A DNA stretch of 64,000 bases, taken from Epithemia pelagica (lineage: Eukaryota; Bacillariophyta; Bacillariophyceae; Surirellales; Surirellaceae). Each line of letters starts with the position of its first letter. Position 1 is the first letter of the stretch. This document shows, piece by piece, positions 1-10,893 of the stretch. The stretch lies in contig OX337230.1 in NCBI GenBank assembly GCA_946965045.2, positions 2,790,001-2,854,000 on the forward strand. The letters are read 5' to 3'. Both the position numbers and the translations under genes were made by a program. The notes under the pieces are model-generated. The model saw only the letters and a list, made by a program, of their open reading frames with translations, was not told the DNA's origin and ran no database searches.

Positions 1-597
1 GTCAACTACTGACTGTCTGTTTGAGGAATTAGTCGCGCTTTTCTGCAGCGGTTTGCGCGCCGGCTGAAATGCAATTTGAACAGAAGTAACACAGCACGGT
101 ATTTTAGTGTAATTAGGGGGTATCTGGTTGAATTTATCAGTCGCAACTCGTTGGGGGTTCAGGCAGGCGTGAAAGGCATATATAGATGTGAGAAACCGAA
201 AGATGCGGGCAATAGAGCCACCGTATCGTTAGCGCGGTCCCTTTTAAAATGTAGGAATGATAGTGCGGTCGACGGGCGTGATAGGGCAACGAGAATCTAT
301 ATGTTCATCTTCAAAACCGTACAACAAGTATTCCGACATCATTCAAACCCCCACAAAACGCATTCCCAGCCACATCTTGAAAGTTGCCCACATTACTGGA
401 AAGGATCTCATCAAAGAGCCTTTTCTGGAAGTCAGCAATCGTCTATCGTCTACGAACAAACAAATCTTCCCTCGCACATTTCATTTTGATCTTGTCTTGC
501 AATCAGGCTTCCATAACACCAACAGCAGGGCTAAAGGCTTTCGGATCGACGGATATCTTGCTCGAAATTGAGGGGATCCGTTTCAGATTCGACAACC
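1..597. other. Upstream region of the polo-like kinase gene
   Basis: No protein-coding frame with recognisable content was seen in this stretch. It probably holds the promoter and 5' leader of the kinase gene that starts at 598, and possibly the end of a gene outside the window. The ATG at 598 sits in a good context (ACAACCATGG), and nothing upstream in frame continues the kinase. Confidence 0.5.
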
Positions 598-3201
598 ATG
601 GCGACGACGACCCTGGGTGTGATAAACGATACGAAGAGACCTTCGTCAATCCATGCTGGTGGTGGGAAAGACATGATTGCACCAGATTATCCGTCACATC
701 GGCCGAAAAGTACAACATCTTTGGGGAATGGAAGTGTTTCTCGAACTGACGGTTCGACCGAATTCTCTGTAGGAGGAGCTTGCTACCGATACACCAGTAC
801 CGACAACTCTGAAAACGTCAACAATAAGCATATAACCTCGATCCCTGGAATGTCATCCTCATCGCGACATAACGTGATGGAGTCGAGAGATCCTTTGTCG
901 ACAGTGGTTGGGACGTGTCTTGCAGGGAGCTCGAATAGTTTTGCACCACCGAAACCTGGGAGTGACCGAAAACCGTCATCATCATCGACCGCTAGCCAGT
1001 CCAACCCTAAGGCAGATGGATCTGAGTCCATACTTATTGAAGAACGCCGGCGGAAGTCTGGAGGTGAAGGATATACCACTCACCAATATATGAGAGGGAG
1101 ATTGCTTGGAAAAGGTGGCTTTGCAAAAGTGTACCTGTGTACCGCCATGGAAACAGGAAAACATTATGCAATGAAGATTGTTCCTAAAGCTAATCTTGTT
1201 AAGGAGCGAGCACGACAAAAGGTAAGATGAGGATCTCGTTCAGATTATGCAAATGCTACATGCTTACATGGATAATTGTTTGTAGCTTCAAACCGAAATC
1301 AAGATTCACCGAACGCTCAAGCATAAGAATGTGTGTGAGTACAAGCATTTCTTTGAAGATCGCGAAAACTGCTACATTCTGCTTGAGCTTTGCCACAACC
1401 AGAGTATGAACGAGATGATTAAGAGGAGAAAACGGCTTTCCGAACCAGAGGCCGCCTTTTTTATGGACCAGATGGTTGCTGGTGTCAAGTACATCCATTC
1501 CAACAGTGTCATTCACAGAGACTTGAAACTTGGTAATCTTTTTCTCGACAAAGATTTAAACATTAAGGTGGGAGACCTTGGATTGGCCACAAGGCTGGAA
1601 GATCCGGATGAGAAACGAAAGACCATTTGTGGAACTCCAAACTACATTGCACCGGAAGTGATTCAAAACGACAAGAGCAAACGTGGTCACTCGTTCGAGG
1701 TGGATATCTGGTCAATGGGTGTGGTGCTTTACACGATTCTTGTCGGAAAGCCCCCTTACGAAGCCAAGGACGTCAAGGCGACGTATCAACGTATTTTGGC
1801 CAACGAATACAGATTTCCGGATCACGTAACTCTATCCGAAACTGCGATGGACCTTATTGAATCAATGCTACAAAGCAACCCGTATGAACGGTGAGTACGC
1901 TGATGATAATTTATTGACTCATCTTATAAGATTGTGCCTCACTTCAACTCTTGTGATACTCGTTCAGACCCTCTCTTGAGTACATATCGTGTCACCCCTT
2001 TCTATCAAGCCGTAAAATCCCTGCATGTATTCCTTCGAGTGCTCTGCACTTTCCTCCTTCATGGGTTCATACCGAAGAAGGGGTATTCCCTGTCGATGCG
2101 GATGATGGCCTATCTGTTCGATCCTCGAAATCATTGAAGAGTCTGCATAGCCAAAGTAGTAAGGCTACGACAAGACGGCCATTCGCTCGACAGGATCCAA
2201 ATTCCCAACGACCTCCACTCACGAATTCAAAGAAACCCATCACCGACGGACGTCGCAATGATGTTCAAAGGATGGTCAAGAGCGCATTCGGGTTATCGAA
2301 CAAGTCAAAGCAGCAAGGGCCGTCATTCAAAATCTACGAAGAAGCCGAAGTGCAGCATCAACCCGAGCCTCCTGTTCCAACGCAAACCGCCAAACCAAAA
2401 GGCCTTATTCAAAACACGAAGGCTGAAGCCGATGACAAGTCGGTTGCAAGTGGTTTCTCGATGCGCTACCCAACAAATGACATGGAAGTATTGAAGCGTA
2501 TGGTCAAACGCTTGGATACAGTCTTGGAAGTCGCAGGAGCTCGGAGGGCTTTGTATCGTCCCCAGACTCCTCGTCCCACAATCGGACTGACTGCACCTGA
2601 AAAGTGGGTGGCAAGGTATGTGGATTACACGAGCAAGTACGGACTTGGTTTTCTGCTGAATGACGGTACGTCGGGGGTGTGCTTCAATGATTCGACAAAA
2701 ACTTCCCTTGAGAGGGACGGGGATAAGTTCCAATATATTGAGCGTAAGCGCTCAGAAGACGGCGAAGTGGCGAAAAGTGAATATGTCGCTTCAAACTACT
2801 CCTTGTCGGAATATCCAAGCAGTCTGAACAAGAAAGTAACACTTCTCAAACATTTTCGCAACTATCTTCTCGATCAGCAAAAGAAAGCGAAGGAAGAGAT
2901 TAGTTTCGAAGCTCTATTTGCGGAAGGAAGTCCCTCCCAGTTCGTCTACATCAAAAAGTGGATTCGGACGAAACACGCAATCTTGTTTCGTTTGAGTGAT
3001 CACACAGTCCAGATTGTCTTCTACGACCAAACAGAAATTTTGCTCACACCTGATGACCAGGCTATCACGTACGTTGATAAAAACCATTCTCGCAAGACTT
3101 ACTTCTTGACCGACGAGCTCGTCGGTACATTCCTTGAGCTCGAAAAGCGCATCAAATATTCGAGAGATATTCTGCAGCAGTTGCTTTCTGCAACTCGCTA
3201 G
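598..3201 (+). CDS. PLK: Polo-like kinase (PLK), two introns
   Basis: Serine/threonine kinase of the polo family, which controls mitotic entry, centrosome/basal body function and cytokinesis. Exons are 598-1221, 1286-1890 and 1968-3201, with GT-AG introns; the joined frame gives 820 residues. A low-complexity N-terminus of about 160 residues precedes the kinase domain, with glycine loop LGKGGFAKVY, the catalytic motif HRDLKLGN (about residue 284), a DLG in place of the usual DFG (GDLGLATR) and GTPNYIAPEV. After the kinase come PLK-typical residues (IPACIPSSALHFPPSW) and, from about residue 615, polo boxes marked by WVARYVDYTSKYGLG and FNDSTKTSLERDGDKFQYIE. The length and order match PLK1-type proteins, and the DLG-type sequence is seen in other kinases. 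The 3' end lies 88 bp from the convergent AMP deaminase gene. The start is the first in-frame ATG. Confidence 0.95.
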
Positions 3202-3289
3202 TTTGTAGACCATTCTCCAAACGTCTTTTCTTGCAGATTCTAAATGTGTACTAGACCAAACCAAATACTTTTCCTCACTACCTATGGCT

Positions 3290-5553
3290 TTAAAGCTGAC
3301 CTCGCTCAGGAAACTGTGGCACCTCATCAAAGTTATCAAAAAATACGTCGCGATGAGCATCACGAGCCAAACCAAACTGGACTTTCATTTCTTCTAACAC
3401 TGTCTCTGCCTTTCCTTCAGCAATAAGATGGACAATCATGTGTTCCAAGGCCAAATGTTCTGCTCGGAATTTCGATCTGATTAACGGAACATTTGTCGTA
3501 ACTTCATCACAAAAAGTCAGACCTCTTTTGTATTCTTTCCCAAGCCATCGCTCCTTGAAACCCTCTTCGAAACCACACTGTAATACTGAGTTGCGAGCTA
3601 TCTCCATAATATCTGTCATGGAAAGGTCAAACGAGGTTCTAACGACAGAGTATTCTTCAAGAAGCGCGTCATCTGACATATGGAACAGAAGGGGGTCGTC
3701 CGTTGATATGGTAACATTCAGTCCGCGGCGAAAGAACTTGGGAAACGGGTTCTCTGCAATTTTCCTGAAGAGGAAATTGTTTGATAGCGGGCTAATTGCC
3801 AGTCCGACTTGGTCAAGGTAGTACAAGTACTGAAGCGAAACCTGCATGTCTAACAGGATGCCATGATTGATGGACTTACACAGCATGTAAGTAGCGGCGA
3901 GGTGCATTGGGTCACCAGTCTCTCCCGCATGAGGTCGAAATGCAAATGTGTTGAGACCACGTTCAGACCGCAATGCATTGAGAACTTCCAGATTTGCCCA
4001 TATGAAGTAAAGCTGCCACCAGTACGCTGGGTTCTTATCCGATGTCCATTCGTGGGGTCTCTGGTATCCACACGAGTCCTCTGGCGCTCCTTCGTCGTCA
4101 ACTGAGTCAAAGGCTACAATATGTTTCATTGCTTCTGCTATTTCGGGATTTTCATCAGGTTTCAAAGTTGCCTCAAAAAGCGGGACAAACAGATTCTCAA
4201 TCATTTCAGTAAAAGATCGTTTCTTTCCTCCAGGCGAAATAGGCTTTTTGCTGTAAATCCGCCACAGTCGAGGAATCTGAACATGCCAACGATTGTGCGT
4301 GGAAATCATTGGCCCCGGAAAATCTGCGTTTTCCCAGTCCTTTAGCATCCATTTGGCAAGGTCGTACCATTCATGGCGTTCCATACCGTATATACTCAAG
4401 CGCATTTCGCAAGCAGAATTATGCCCTTTCGACTTTTCGTGTCGATCAATCACAATTTTTAACAACTCAGCAAAGTACCGCCCATCCATAAAGTTGTTTG
4501 TCTTGAGAAAAATCCGACGCATGTCAGCTAGGCGAAAAGGAGAATACTTACTAGAAAGAGAACACAGAGTAAGACCAAATTAGAGGCAAAGAGGCGAGAC
4601 ATTGTCAGCGATTCAGTGTCCTACCTGTTGAAGTTGTCGAAACGCTGATATACGGAGTAATCGGCCAAAACGTTGAAAGCATCAATTGTAAGGTGGTCTT
4701 TGTCAATCCCAGCCTCCATGAATATTTGTTGAAGCGTTTTCCCTTCATTGTTGACAACAACGTCAGGCTCTGTCTCGAGCTTCTGACGGACAAACTCAAC
4801 GAACTGTTTGGCGCTTGGAGCAGCTGCTGCGTGGATATGATTGTCTATCTTCAAGGTTCGATAGAAATCATTCCCAAGAAGACCATTCTGCTCCTGCTGT
4901 TCTATCGACCCGTTGATAGTTGTGTGCATCTTAAACGACGTGCTCAACATTTGAAGCCTTTGGAAGCAGAATGATCGAACGGCTCCTTCACTGACAGTGT
5001 CAACCAGGTGATGATAATCTGTATAGAATTCTTCCACTGATGGAACTTCAATCAATATTTTCTGTGGTTTCGATGGATGAGATATCTCAGCGACACCTTC
5101 TTTCCCAATGATACAAATCAGCCCATCGGCTTTGATTAGCTCGTTGTCATCAAAACGAGTTCCTTTTCCACCATGATACTTCTGTCTGAGATTTCTACAC
5201 TTTTGGAGAACTCGGCATGCATGTTCACTTTCTTGAGTAAAGGATCCTGCTCCATAGAAAAGAAGCGAACGGGTAAAGGAGAGGCATTCTCGATAAGGCC
5301 ATGTCGCACCATCGGTGGGGCGTTCTCTTGCCGGTGGTTCCTGGGGAACTGTGCGTCGGGATTCTGGCTGTGCTCCAAATTGCAGTGGCCTGTCCCTGTC
5401 GTCCAGAATCTCATCGTCATCCGAATCTAGTCGTCTCCGCTCATCCAAAGTAATCGAAGTCCCACGATCTCGCTTTGGGAAGCGAAGGTAGTTGATGGGG
5501 TCAGGAACTCCAATACTTTCATGAAACAAATTGGACGAATTGCGCTGGTCCAT
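3290..5553 (-). CDS. AMPD: AMP deaminase, one intron
   Basis: Converts AMP to IMP and ammonia in the purine nucleotide cycle. Exon 1 runs 5553-4625 and exon 2 runs 4550-3290 on the minus strand. The 75-nt intron has donor GTAGGA and acceptor TTTCTAG, and joining restores FDNFNSKYSPF, which is conserved in AMP deaminases. The protein is 729 residues. Visible motifs are the first metal-binding pair (DNHIHAAAA, about residue 240), HAGETGDP, and the family signature STDDPLLFH about residue 593, followed by EEYSVV. The catalytic part is complete; the first 120 residues are poorly conserved and acidic. An upstream in-frame extension has no ATG, so 5553 is taken as the start. Confidence 0.95.
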
Positions 5554-5820
5554 TGTCGGAGTCAACGTGATGGGGGAACAAAGAAAAATGCACAAGAAGA
5601 AAGAGAGACTGGCGCGGGACCGCGATAAGCAGACGTGTGATCTTTGCGGTCAGTGGAATGTGGAAACCCTGTCTCTAGCAAAAGAGAGTAGGTAAGGTAG
5701 CTAGCGTAGACGGCTTATCTTGATTCATCAGCAGAGTACCTATGTATGGAAGACGCATGAACAAAGCAGTAGAAGGCTCCTCGTAGCGTTAAAATGCATT
5801 CTAAACGACGGAAATTTGGT

Positions 5821-7509
5821 TTATGCACTCATTAACTCTGCAAGCTCTTTATCGGCTTCTCGCATCATCGCATCCAAATCAGCAGCGACATCTTCCAACG
5901 ACTTTTCATCCGCTGAAGATGAAGGTTCCGTATCAGTGCCATCCAGAGAAAAGTTGGCAACATCCGTCTGTGCTTCTTTCAATAAATTATCGATGTTCTC
6001 CTCGAAAGCTTTGTCTCTCTCTTGCTCATTAACCTTGTCTGCGTTTCCATCGCCATCATCATCCTCCAGTTGTGCGGCATGCCTTTCAATAACTTCGCCC
6101 TCTGGCACGCCATCATTTGACTTTGTCGCTTTAACCAAGCCAATTGAATCCGGCTTTTTGTAACTGCCATCAAGAATACTCGTAGTAAGAGGAAGTGCCA
6201 AGAACTTCCGCATATGAGTGACAACTTCTTCGTGCCGGATGTCTCCAGCAACTTCAAAACGTTCTGCGGCCTGTCTGTAAAGATCCATGATTTCATTCAC
6301 ACGCTCCACCGTTGGGTCATGTTTTAACGCAAGTTCTTTGGTTTGAATTTCCTGTACAAGGTGAAGGGCTTCGTTGATCGCACGATGAGCTGCAGCATTC
6401 GTGTGTTTACCCTTGACACCATGCCTCTTCAAGACAGCTTGTACCTGGTGAACCGCATCACCTGAGTCAGGACACATGTAGATCAACGGATCGTCCGGAG
6501 CGGGTTTGAAGAAAAGAGATACAGATTCCTGGCGACGGAACTTAAGCTTGGCCATCATGTCAATAGGAATTGCGAAGCAAACCCGTCCAGTCGACATATT
6601 CAGTTTACTGGCCTTGACTTCGATTATATGTGTATCTGTGATCATCAAGAATGATTCTTCCAAAACACGTTGTGCTGACTGAGTGAACGTGCGAAACATG
6701 GAAGTTGGCGATTTAAAGGCATCTTGTTCCGCTTTCTCTTCTGCTGCTTGCATTGCTTGCTGAACAAACGCCGGCCGTCGGATAGCTTTACATGAATACA
6801 CCCCATGTGCGTTCACCCAAGGTTCCTCCAGAAGATTAATTTCATCACCTATTCCTACTTCTCCAGGTGTGGAAGTCTTCTTTACTTTCTTCACATTTGC
6901 TCTTCGATTTTGCCTGTTACGCTGTTGCTGTCCTCCCCCAAAAGCCTTCCCGATACTGGCAATGCCGCTTGCAACTCGGGACATCGACCCTGTTCCCTGC
7001 AATGGAGGAGCCGGGTGAAAGGGCTCTTGCTGAGTGACACTTTCTTTAACCTTTAGACCAATGTTCATGATAGCGTCCGTGAGATGCAAGCTCGGAGTCC
7101 AATCTATGTCCATACCAATTCGATCGCCTTTCTTAATTGTAGAACCATTTGGAAATACATCATCTCCTTCTTGGAGAAGAACAACCGGTTCTGCAAAAGG
7201 ATACGCTGGCTTCGTACGATCCACCTTTCCATCATTCGCTTTCCCCATAGATGCGTCCACAGAAACAATTACAGGTCTCTCTTCTTGTTTCCCGTCTTCC
7301 AATTTGACGGGAACTCGTATCTCAAAAAACACAATACAGTTTCCTTGTTCAATGCTAAGTTGGTGATCTGTCACTTTGCAAAAAGATGGCAACATAGACC
7401 GAACCTCATCCGTTGTTTCAGCATCTGCATTGTCAGTTGTCAATGCCAATAATTCCTTCTGCACTCGAGTGGACCATATATCGGTGTTTCTTTCTTGTTG
7501 TTCCGCCAT
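5821..7509 (-). CDS. Unrecognised 562-residue protein with UBC-like and PH-like folds
   Basis: Single-exon gene starting at ATG 7509. I do not recognise a named family. The first 180 residues carry a pattern like the ubiquitin-conjugating (UBC/RWD) fold: YPFAEPVVLL, then a segment DIDWTPSLHLTDAI similar to the W-x-PS-L region of E2 enzymes, but without a catalytic cysteine. A basic, Gln/Arg-rich linker (about 190-220) follows. Residues about 230-390 look like a PH-like domain: strands LMITDTHIIEVKAS, GRVCFAIPIDMMAKLKF, then a C-terminal helix ending VLKRHG. The remainder is a helical region and an acidic tail. The fold assignments are by eye only. It probably acts as a cytosolic adaptor at membranes or in ubiquitin traffic, which is inference. 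Confidence 0.8.
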   Translation of the reverse strand: MAEQQERNTDIWSTRVQKELLALTTDNADAETTDEVRSMLPSFCKVTDHQLSIEQGNCIVFFEIRVPVKLEDGKQEERPVIVSVDASMGKANDGKVDRTKPAYPFAEPVVLLQEGDDVFPNGSTIKKGDRIGMDIDWTPSLHLTDAIMNIGLKVKESVTQQEPFHPAPPLQGTGSMSRVASGIASIGKAFGGGQQQRNRQNRRANVKKVKKTSTPGEVGIGDEINLLEEPWVNAHGVYSCKAIRRPAFVQQAMQAAEEKAEQDAFKSPTSMFRTFTQSAQRVLEESFLMITDTHIIEVKASKLNMSTGRVCFAIPIDMMAKLKFRRQESVSLFFKPAPDDPLIYMCPDSGDAVHQVQAVLKRHGVKGKHTNAAAHRAINEALHLVQEIQTKELALKHDPTVERVNEIMDLYRQAAERFEVAGDIRHEEVVTHMRKFLALPLTTSILDGSYKKPDSIGLVKATKSNDGVPEGEVIERHAAQLEDDDGDGNADKVNEQERDKAFEENIDNLLKEAQTDVANFSLDGTDTEPSSSADEKSLEDVAADLDAMMREADKELAELMSA

Positions 7510-8734
7510 CTTCCCAATTCTTCATTAAAAAGCAACAAGGTCAGGAAAATAGGCGAATACATTACGTCAATTTCCCTGCCAAAACTGCTAAAATTTTGCC
7601 GGCAGCCGCTCAACATAGCCGGATCTTTGTTTTCGCGTCGAAACCCAAAGAAACGATCTCACAGAGACGCTTAACTTACAATACTGCTAGAATCACTTTA
7701 GTCTCCTGATTCGATCGATTATGATGTTGGGCACCACAAGAAGGACGTCGATCTACTGGATCTGCTCGCTGCGAAGTACGCTTTGCTCTGTGCTGTGGGG
7801 AAAACAATGATCGCGTGCCTGGTGCCTGGATCTGGAATTTGGACTTTTTGCGCGAAAGAAAGTGTCGGTTTTCAGTTTTCGGTTTTCGGGTATCTGTTTG
7901 CCGAACTCGAGTCGTGCTACTGCTACGCTCTACGCTCAGACTCAGAACAAATAATGTACAGGCAACTTTACTTTACCTCAGAAAGTACGGTATGCCTGCC
8001 GTGGAGGTCGATTTGGGAGGGCACCACATACTTGTAGCCCCAAGCAGGGATGAATAGTCGGATCGCACATGTGTCGTGAATTCTAGGTGCATAGTCTTAT
8101 TCAGTTTGCAGACAAGAATCGAATCACTACAAGCTGAGTTCAGACAGAATGTTCCTGACGTAGCGCTCCAGTAGGAAATCTACGTAATCCGCGCGAGCCA
8201 TCCCCTTAATATAGCCCTTCTATTTATGCCTCTACCGTTCTACCAAAAATTGACCATGGTGAACGGTCCTTTTGACCGATCTCTTGCCAAATAGGAGACG
8301 GCTCCATGATCCCATGCTCTGAACCTCTTCTCCATTCATGGGTTGAGCATGGAGAACGATGTCGGCGCTGCATTCGTTTTGCAGGTGTGTTGAAGGTGGT
8401 CGCCGCGCGATTTACTACGGCGACTCACGGCAAAACTTGGTGCAACCAATGCACCTCTATTGTAGAATCGAATGATAGAAGATAGAACAAAGACTATGAA
8501 CACTTGTAGCGTTGTTCACGTCAAAAATTGATATTCTTCTCGTTAGATATATGGAAGTTGCGTCGTTCACAACAAAGATTGATGTTCTTTTCTTTGTTGT
8601 GACTCACACAGCCGTACCTGAACGCAATGTATTGTACGGTAAACGTAACACAACTATAGAATTAGATCGTATTCATAGAGAATGAAGATCCTACTCAAAT
8701 GATAATCATAAAACGCTACTACATTGTTCACTAT
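7510..8734. other. Gene-poor region of 1.2 kb
   Basis: No convincing gene was found. The stretch after a possible acceptor (CACTTTAG, about 7701) reads DVGHHKKDVDLLDLLAAKY in one frame, which is protein-like but short; an exon relic is possible. A repeated GGTTTTC tract lies near 7866-7890. A small direct repeat with a perfect hairpin lies at 8568-8601. No tRNA or snRNA was recognised. Confidence 0.4.
8568..8601. repeat. Perfect 10-bp hairpin
   Basis: CACAACAAAG at 8568-8577 and its exact reverse complement at 8592-8601 enclose a 14-nt loop. The left arm and the loop (GTTCACAACAAAGATTGATGTTCTT) are a diverged copy of a segment about 50 bp upstream (GTTCACGTCAAAAATTGATATTCTT), so a local duplication created part of it. 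Function is unknown. Confidence 0.6.
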
Positions 8735-9307
8735 CTAGGCTTGTTGATGATTAAAGAAGAGATTTTGAAGCGGGTGCTTGAGCATCATCGCACCAAGCGA
8801 AATGTTGAAGCGATCCATATCCTTGCTGCCCATGTAGATTGTAACGACCTGGGGTTCCATGCAGGCTTTAGGGTTGATGGAGCAGCGTGTGTAGAGGCGG
8901 ATGCGTCCCATGGGAGGTCCGTTCTTGCTCGTCTTTCCAGAGACCTGGTCCAGGTGCGACAGAGCAATGAACCCAACTGGAACAACCAACGCTGGTTCCT
9001 CATGCTCGCTTGTTGTATCCCGGTCAAAGACTGCAATCCGTAGGTAGTCGGTTGCAAGCTCCCGCTGCACAAGCAGATGGCCACGGTCGACGATGTTGTG
9101 GCCAGTGTCCTTGTTTCTCGACATGGGCCCGATGAGCGCGCAAACATCGCTGGCATAAAAGCACGACTTGAACGGGAGACCAGCACCACCCTCACGGCCA
9201 TCCTCTTCGTTGAACTCGAACTTCGTCCTCATGTTGGTCATCTTGTTTCTTCTTCCTTGCCTCTTCCTGTCGTCTCTGTTTGATTGTTCCATTGCACGGC
9301 GGGTCAT
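8735..9307 (-). CDS. Hypothetical protein, 190 residues
   Basis: Intact frame from ATG 9307 to TAG at 8735. I do not recognise it. The N-terminal 30 residues are very basic (repeated R, K, N). The rest alternates short hydrophobic strands with charged turns, including YLRIAVFDRDT and VPVGFIALSHLDQVSGK, a pattern that could fit a C2-like or other beta-sandwich; this is a guess. A second in-frame ATG lies at 9292. It is divergent to the next gene with only 81 bp between the two start codons, suggesting a shared promoter. Confidence 0.55.
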   Translation of the reverse strand: MTRRAMEQSNRDDRKRQGRRNKMTNMRTKFEFNEEDGREGGAGLPFKSCFYASDVCALIGPMSRNKDTGHNIVDRGHLLVQRELATDYLRIAVFDRDTTSEHEEPALVVPVGFIALSHLDQVSGKTSKNGPPMGRIRLYTRCSINPKACMEPQVVTIYMGSKDMDRFNISLGAMMLKHPLQNLFFNHQQA

Positions 9308-9388
9308 TCGGAAGTTGCTTCATGCTGCAAGTTGATTTTGTGGCGCGCGCCGATATTGTTCACGAATGAGCGCGGGGGGATTCCCTAG

Positions 9389-10385
9389 ATGACACAAGAA
9401 CGGAGAGCGGGCAACAATCAAACAAACAAACACAACAATCAAACGAACGAATCCCTATTGTGTTCTCACTTTCCAACGATGCGCCAGACGTGTAGTGCTA
9501 CCAAACGAGCTGAGTCTGCGAAGAAGGAGCAGGAGGACTCCGCCGCAGCTCCCTCCACAACCGCATTTCCCTCCGACAAGGGAAACAAGGGAAACAAGGC
9601 AAACAAGAAAATGAAGACAAAGACGGCCGTGGACAACAAAACGTCAAAGAAGAAGAAGACGACGACGACGAAGTCTCCCGCTTCGACAAAGAAGCATGTG
9701 ACCTTCAACCTTGAGGGTCCTTCGTCGTGGCACGAGCGCGCAAAACAGTGGCAACTCACCATTGGGGATGAAGATGGTATCCCAGTGTTCTTCGTCAGCA
9801 ACAAGGACGTCGAATGCGCTAACCTGTCGGATATTGCGGCAGAGCTCCTTGCGATCGAGGCTGTCGGCAAAGAAGGTAAGTTTGATTGTTCATTGTTGGT
9901 TTTGAGTCTCCCTTTCTCACGACGCGCCCTCTGCTGCCACAGACACCAAACCCAACAGCAAGCCCGACAACAAGCCCGACAGCAAGCCCGAGAAGGAGAT
10001 CAAGAAGGAGGACGACGTCGAGAACAAGACTCCAGAGTCTTATGTGACCCCGAAGAAAGTAACTTCTTCCCCGAAGGTGGCGTCTCGAGCTTTCGCACTG
10101 ACCCCCTCCCAGAAGCATGCTTTCCAGCGTCGGATTGCTGAGGAACAGGTGAAGGAAAGTGGAGCGACAGACCCTCGCCAGACTTTGAATGAGTCGCTGG
10201 CATTGGGAGAAAACATCCCGTCGTCTCCTCCTTTGTTCTTTAGCAATCCTTCCCGTGCATACCGGACATCCATTGATTCGTATGCCGATGATGGATTTCT
10301 CGAGACCCAAGAAGACTTCATCGGTACGCAGCAAAACGGGCTTTTTGGTCCCGATTACTTGGATCATGAGGACGAGGCGTACTAG
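9389..10385 (+). CDS. Hypothetical basic, lysine-rich protein, one intron
   Basis: Exon 1 ends at 9875 (donor GTAAGT) and exon 2 runs 9943-10385 (acceptor CCACAG). The splice joins KEG/D and leads into tandem K-P-N/D-(S/N) units (NSKPDNKPDSKPEKE). The protein has a Lys/Thr-rich, probably disordered N-terminus, a short conserved-looking core (HVTFNLEGPSSWHERAKQW, then WQLTIGDEDGIPVFFVS), the KPD repeats, and an acidic C-terminus. No family is recognised; a nuclear protein is plausible from composition only. The first in-frame ATG is at 9389, but its first 30 codons lie in an AAC-rich, leader-like stretch, so ATG 9479 may be the real start. Confidence 0.6.
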
Positions 10386-10893
10386 ATATCTACTGATGGA
10401 CGTTTTAGGTATCCTTAATCACTAAATATGAATCGATTTGTCATCATGGTAGTGCTTCTACAGTCATTCTTGTTGTGATTATCATCATTGTCGTCGTCCA
10501 AGTCCTCGTCATTGTCGTGGCTATCATTGTCGTCGTTGTATTGTAGTCGTCCTTGTTGTAGCTATCATCGCTCATCCTGTTTGTCCTCTTCATCATCATC
10601 GTCATCGTCGTTATCCAGCTTGCCAGTGTCGGTAGTTGGGTCCCGGTTTGCGGGCACGCCTCGTATGGATGTACGAGGGAGTTTGTGATTGGTCCCAGAC
10701 GAGCTATGATTCTTATCTCATATTTTGCGTTTTCGACACAACACGACAATGTACTAAAGTATAATATGAAGGAATAAATTAGTAAATCTTAATGTCATAC
10801 TGCAACTCAACGTACCATGGTATTCTTTTTCAACAATAACACACTTTCACCACAAGGAAAGATCTAAGTTTGATCGGCTTCTTTGTTCGCGAT
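10386..10893. other. Low-complexity region rich in TCGTCG/TCATCA triplets
   Basis: Between 10455 and 10615 the plus strand is a degenerate run of TCGTC, TCATC and TTGTT units. Read on the minus strand it would encode Asp/Asn-rich segments, but stops interrupt every frame and no frame extends beyond 101 codons. It is either a decayed acidic coding repeat or a simple-sequence 3' region between the convergent genes at 10385 and 10894. Confidence 0.5.

Noticed and set aside
10444-10749. 101-codon minus-strand frame rich in Thr and Met
   Set aside because: It lies in a TCGTC/TCATC simple-sequence stretch; composition follows the repeat and no domain is visible.
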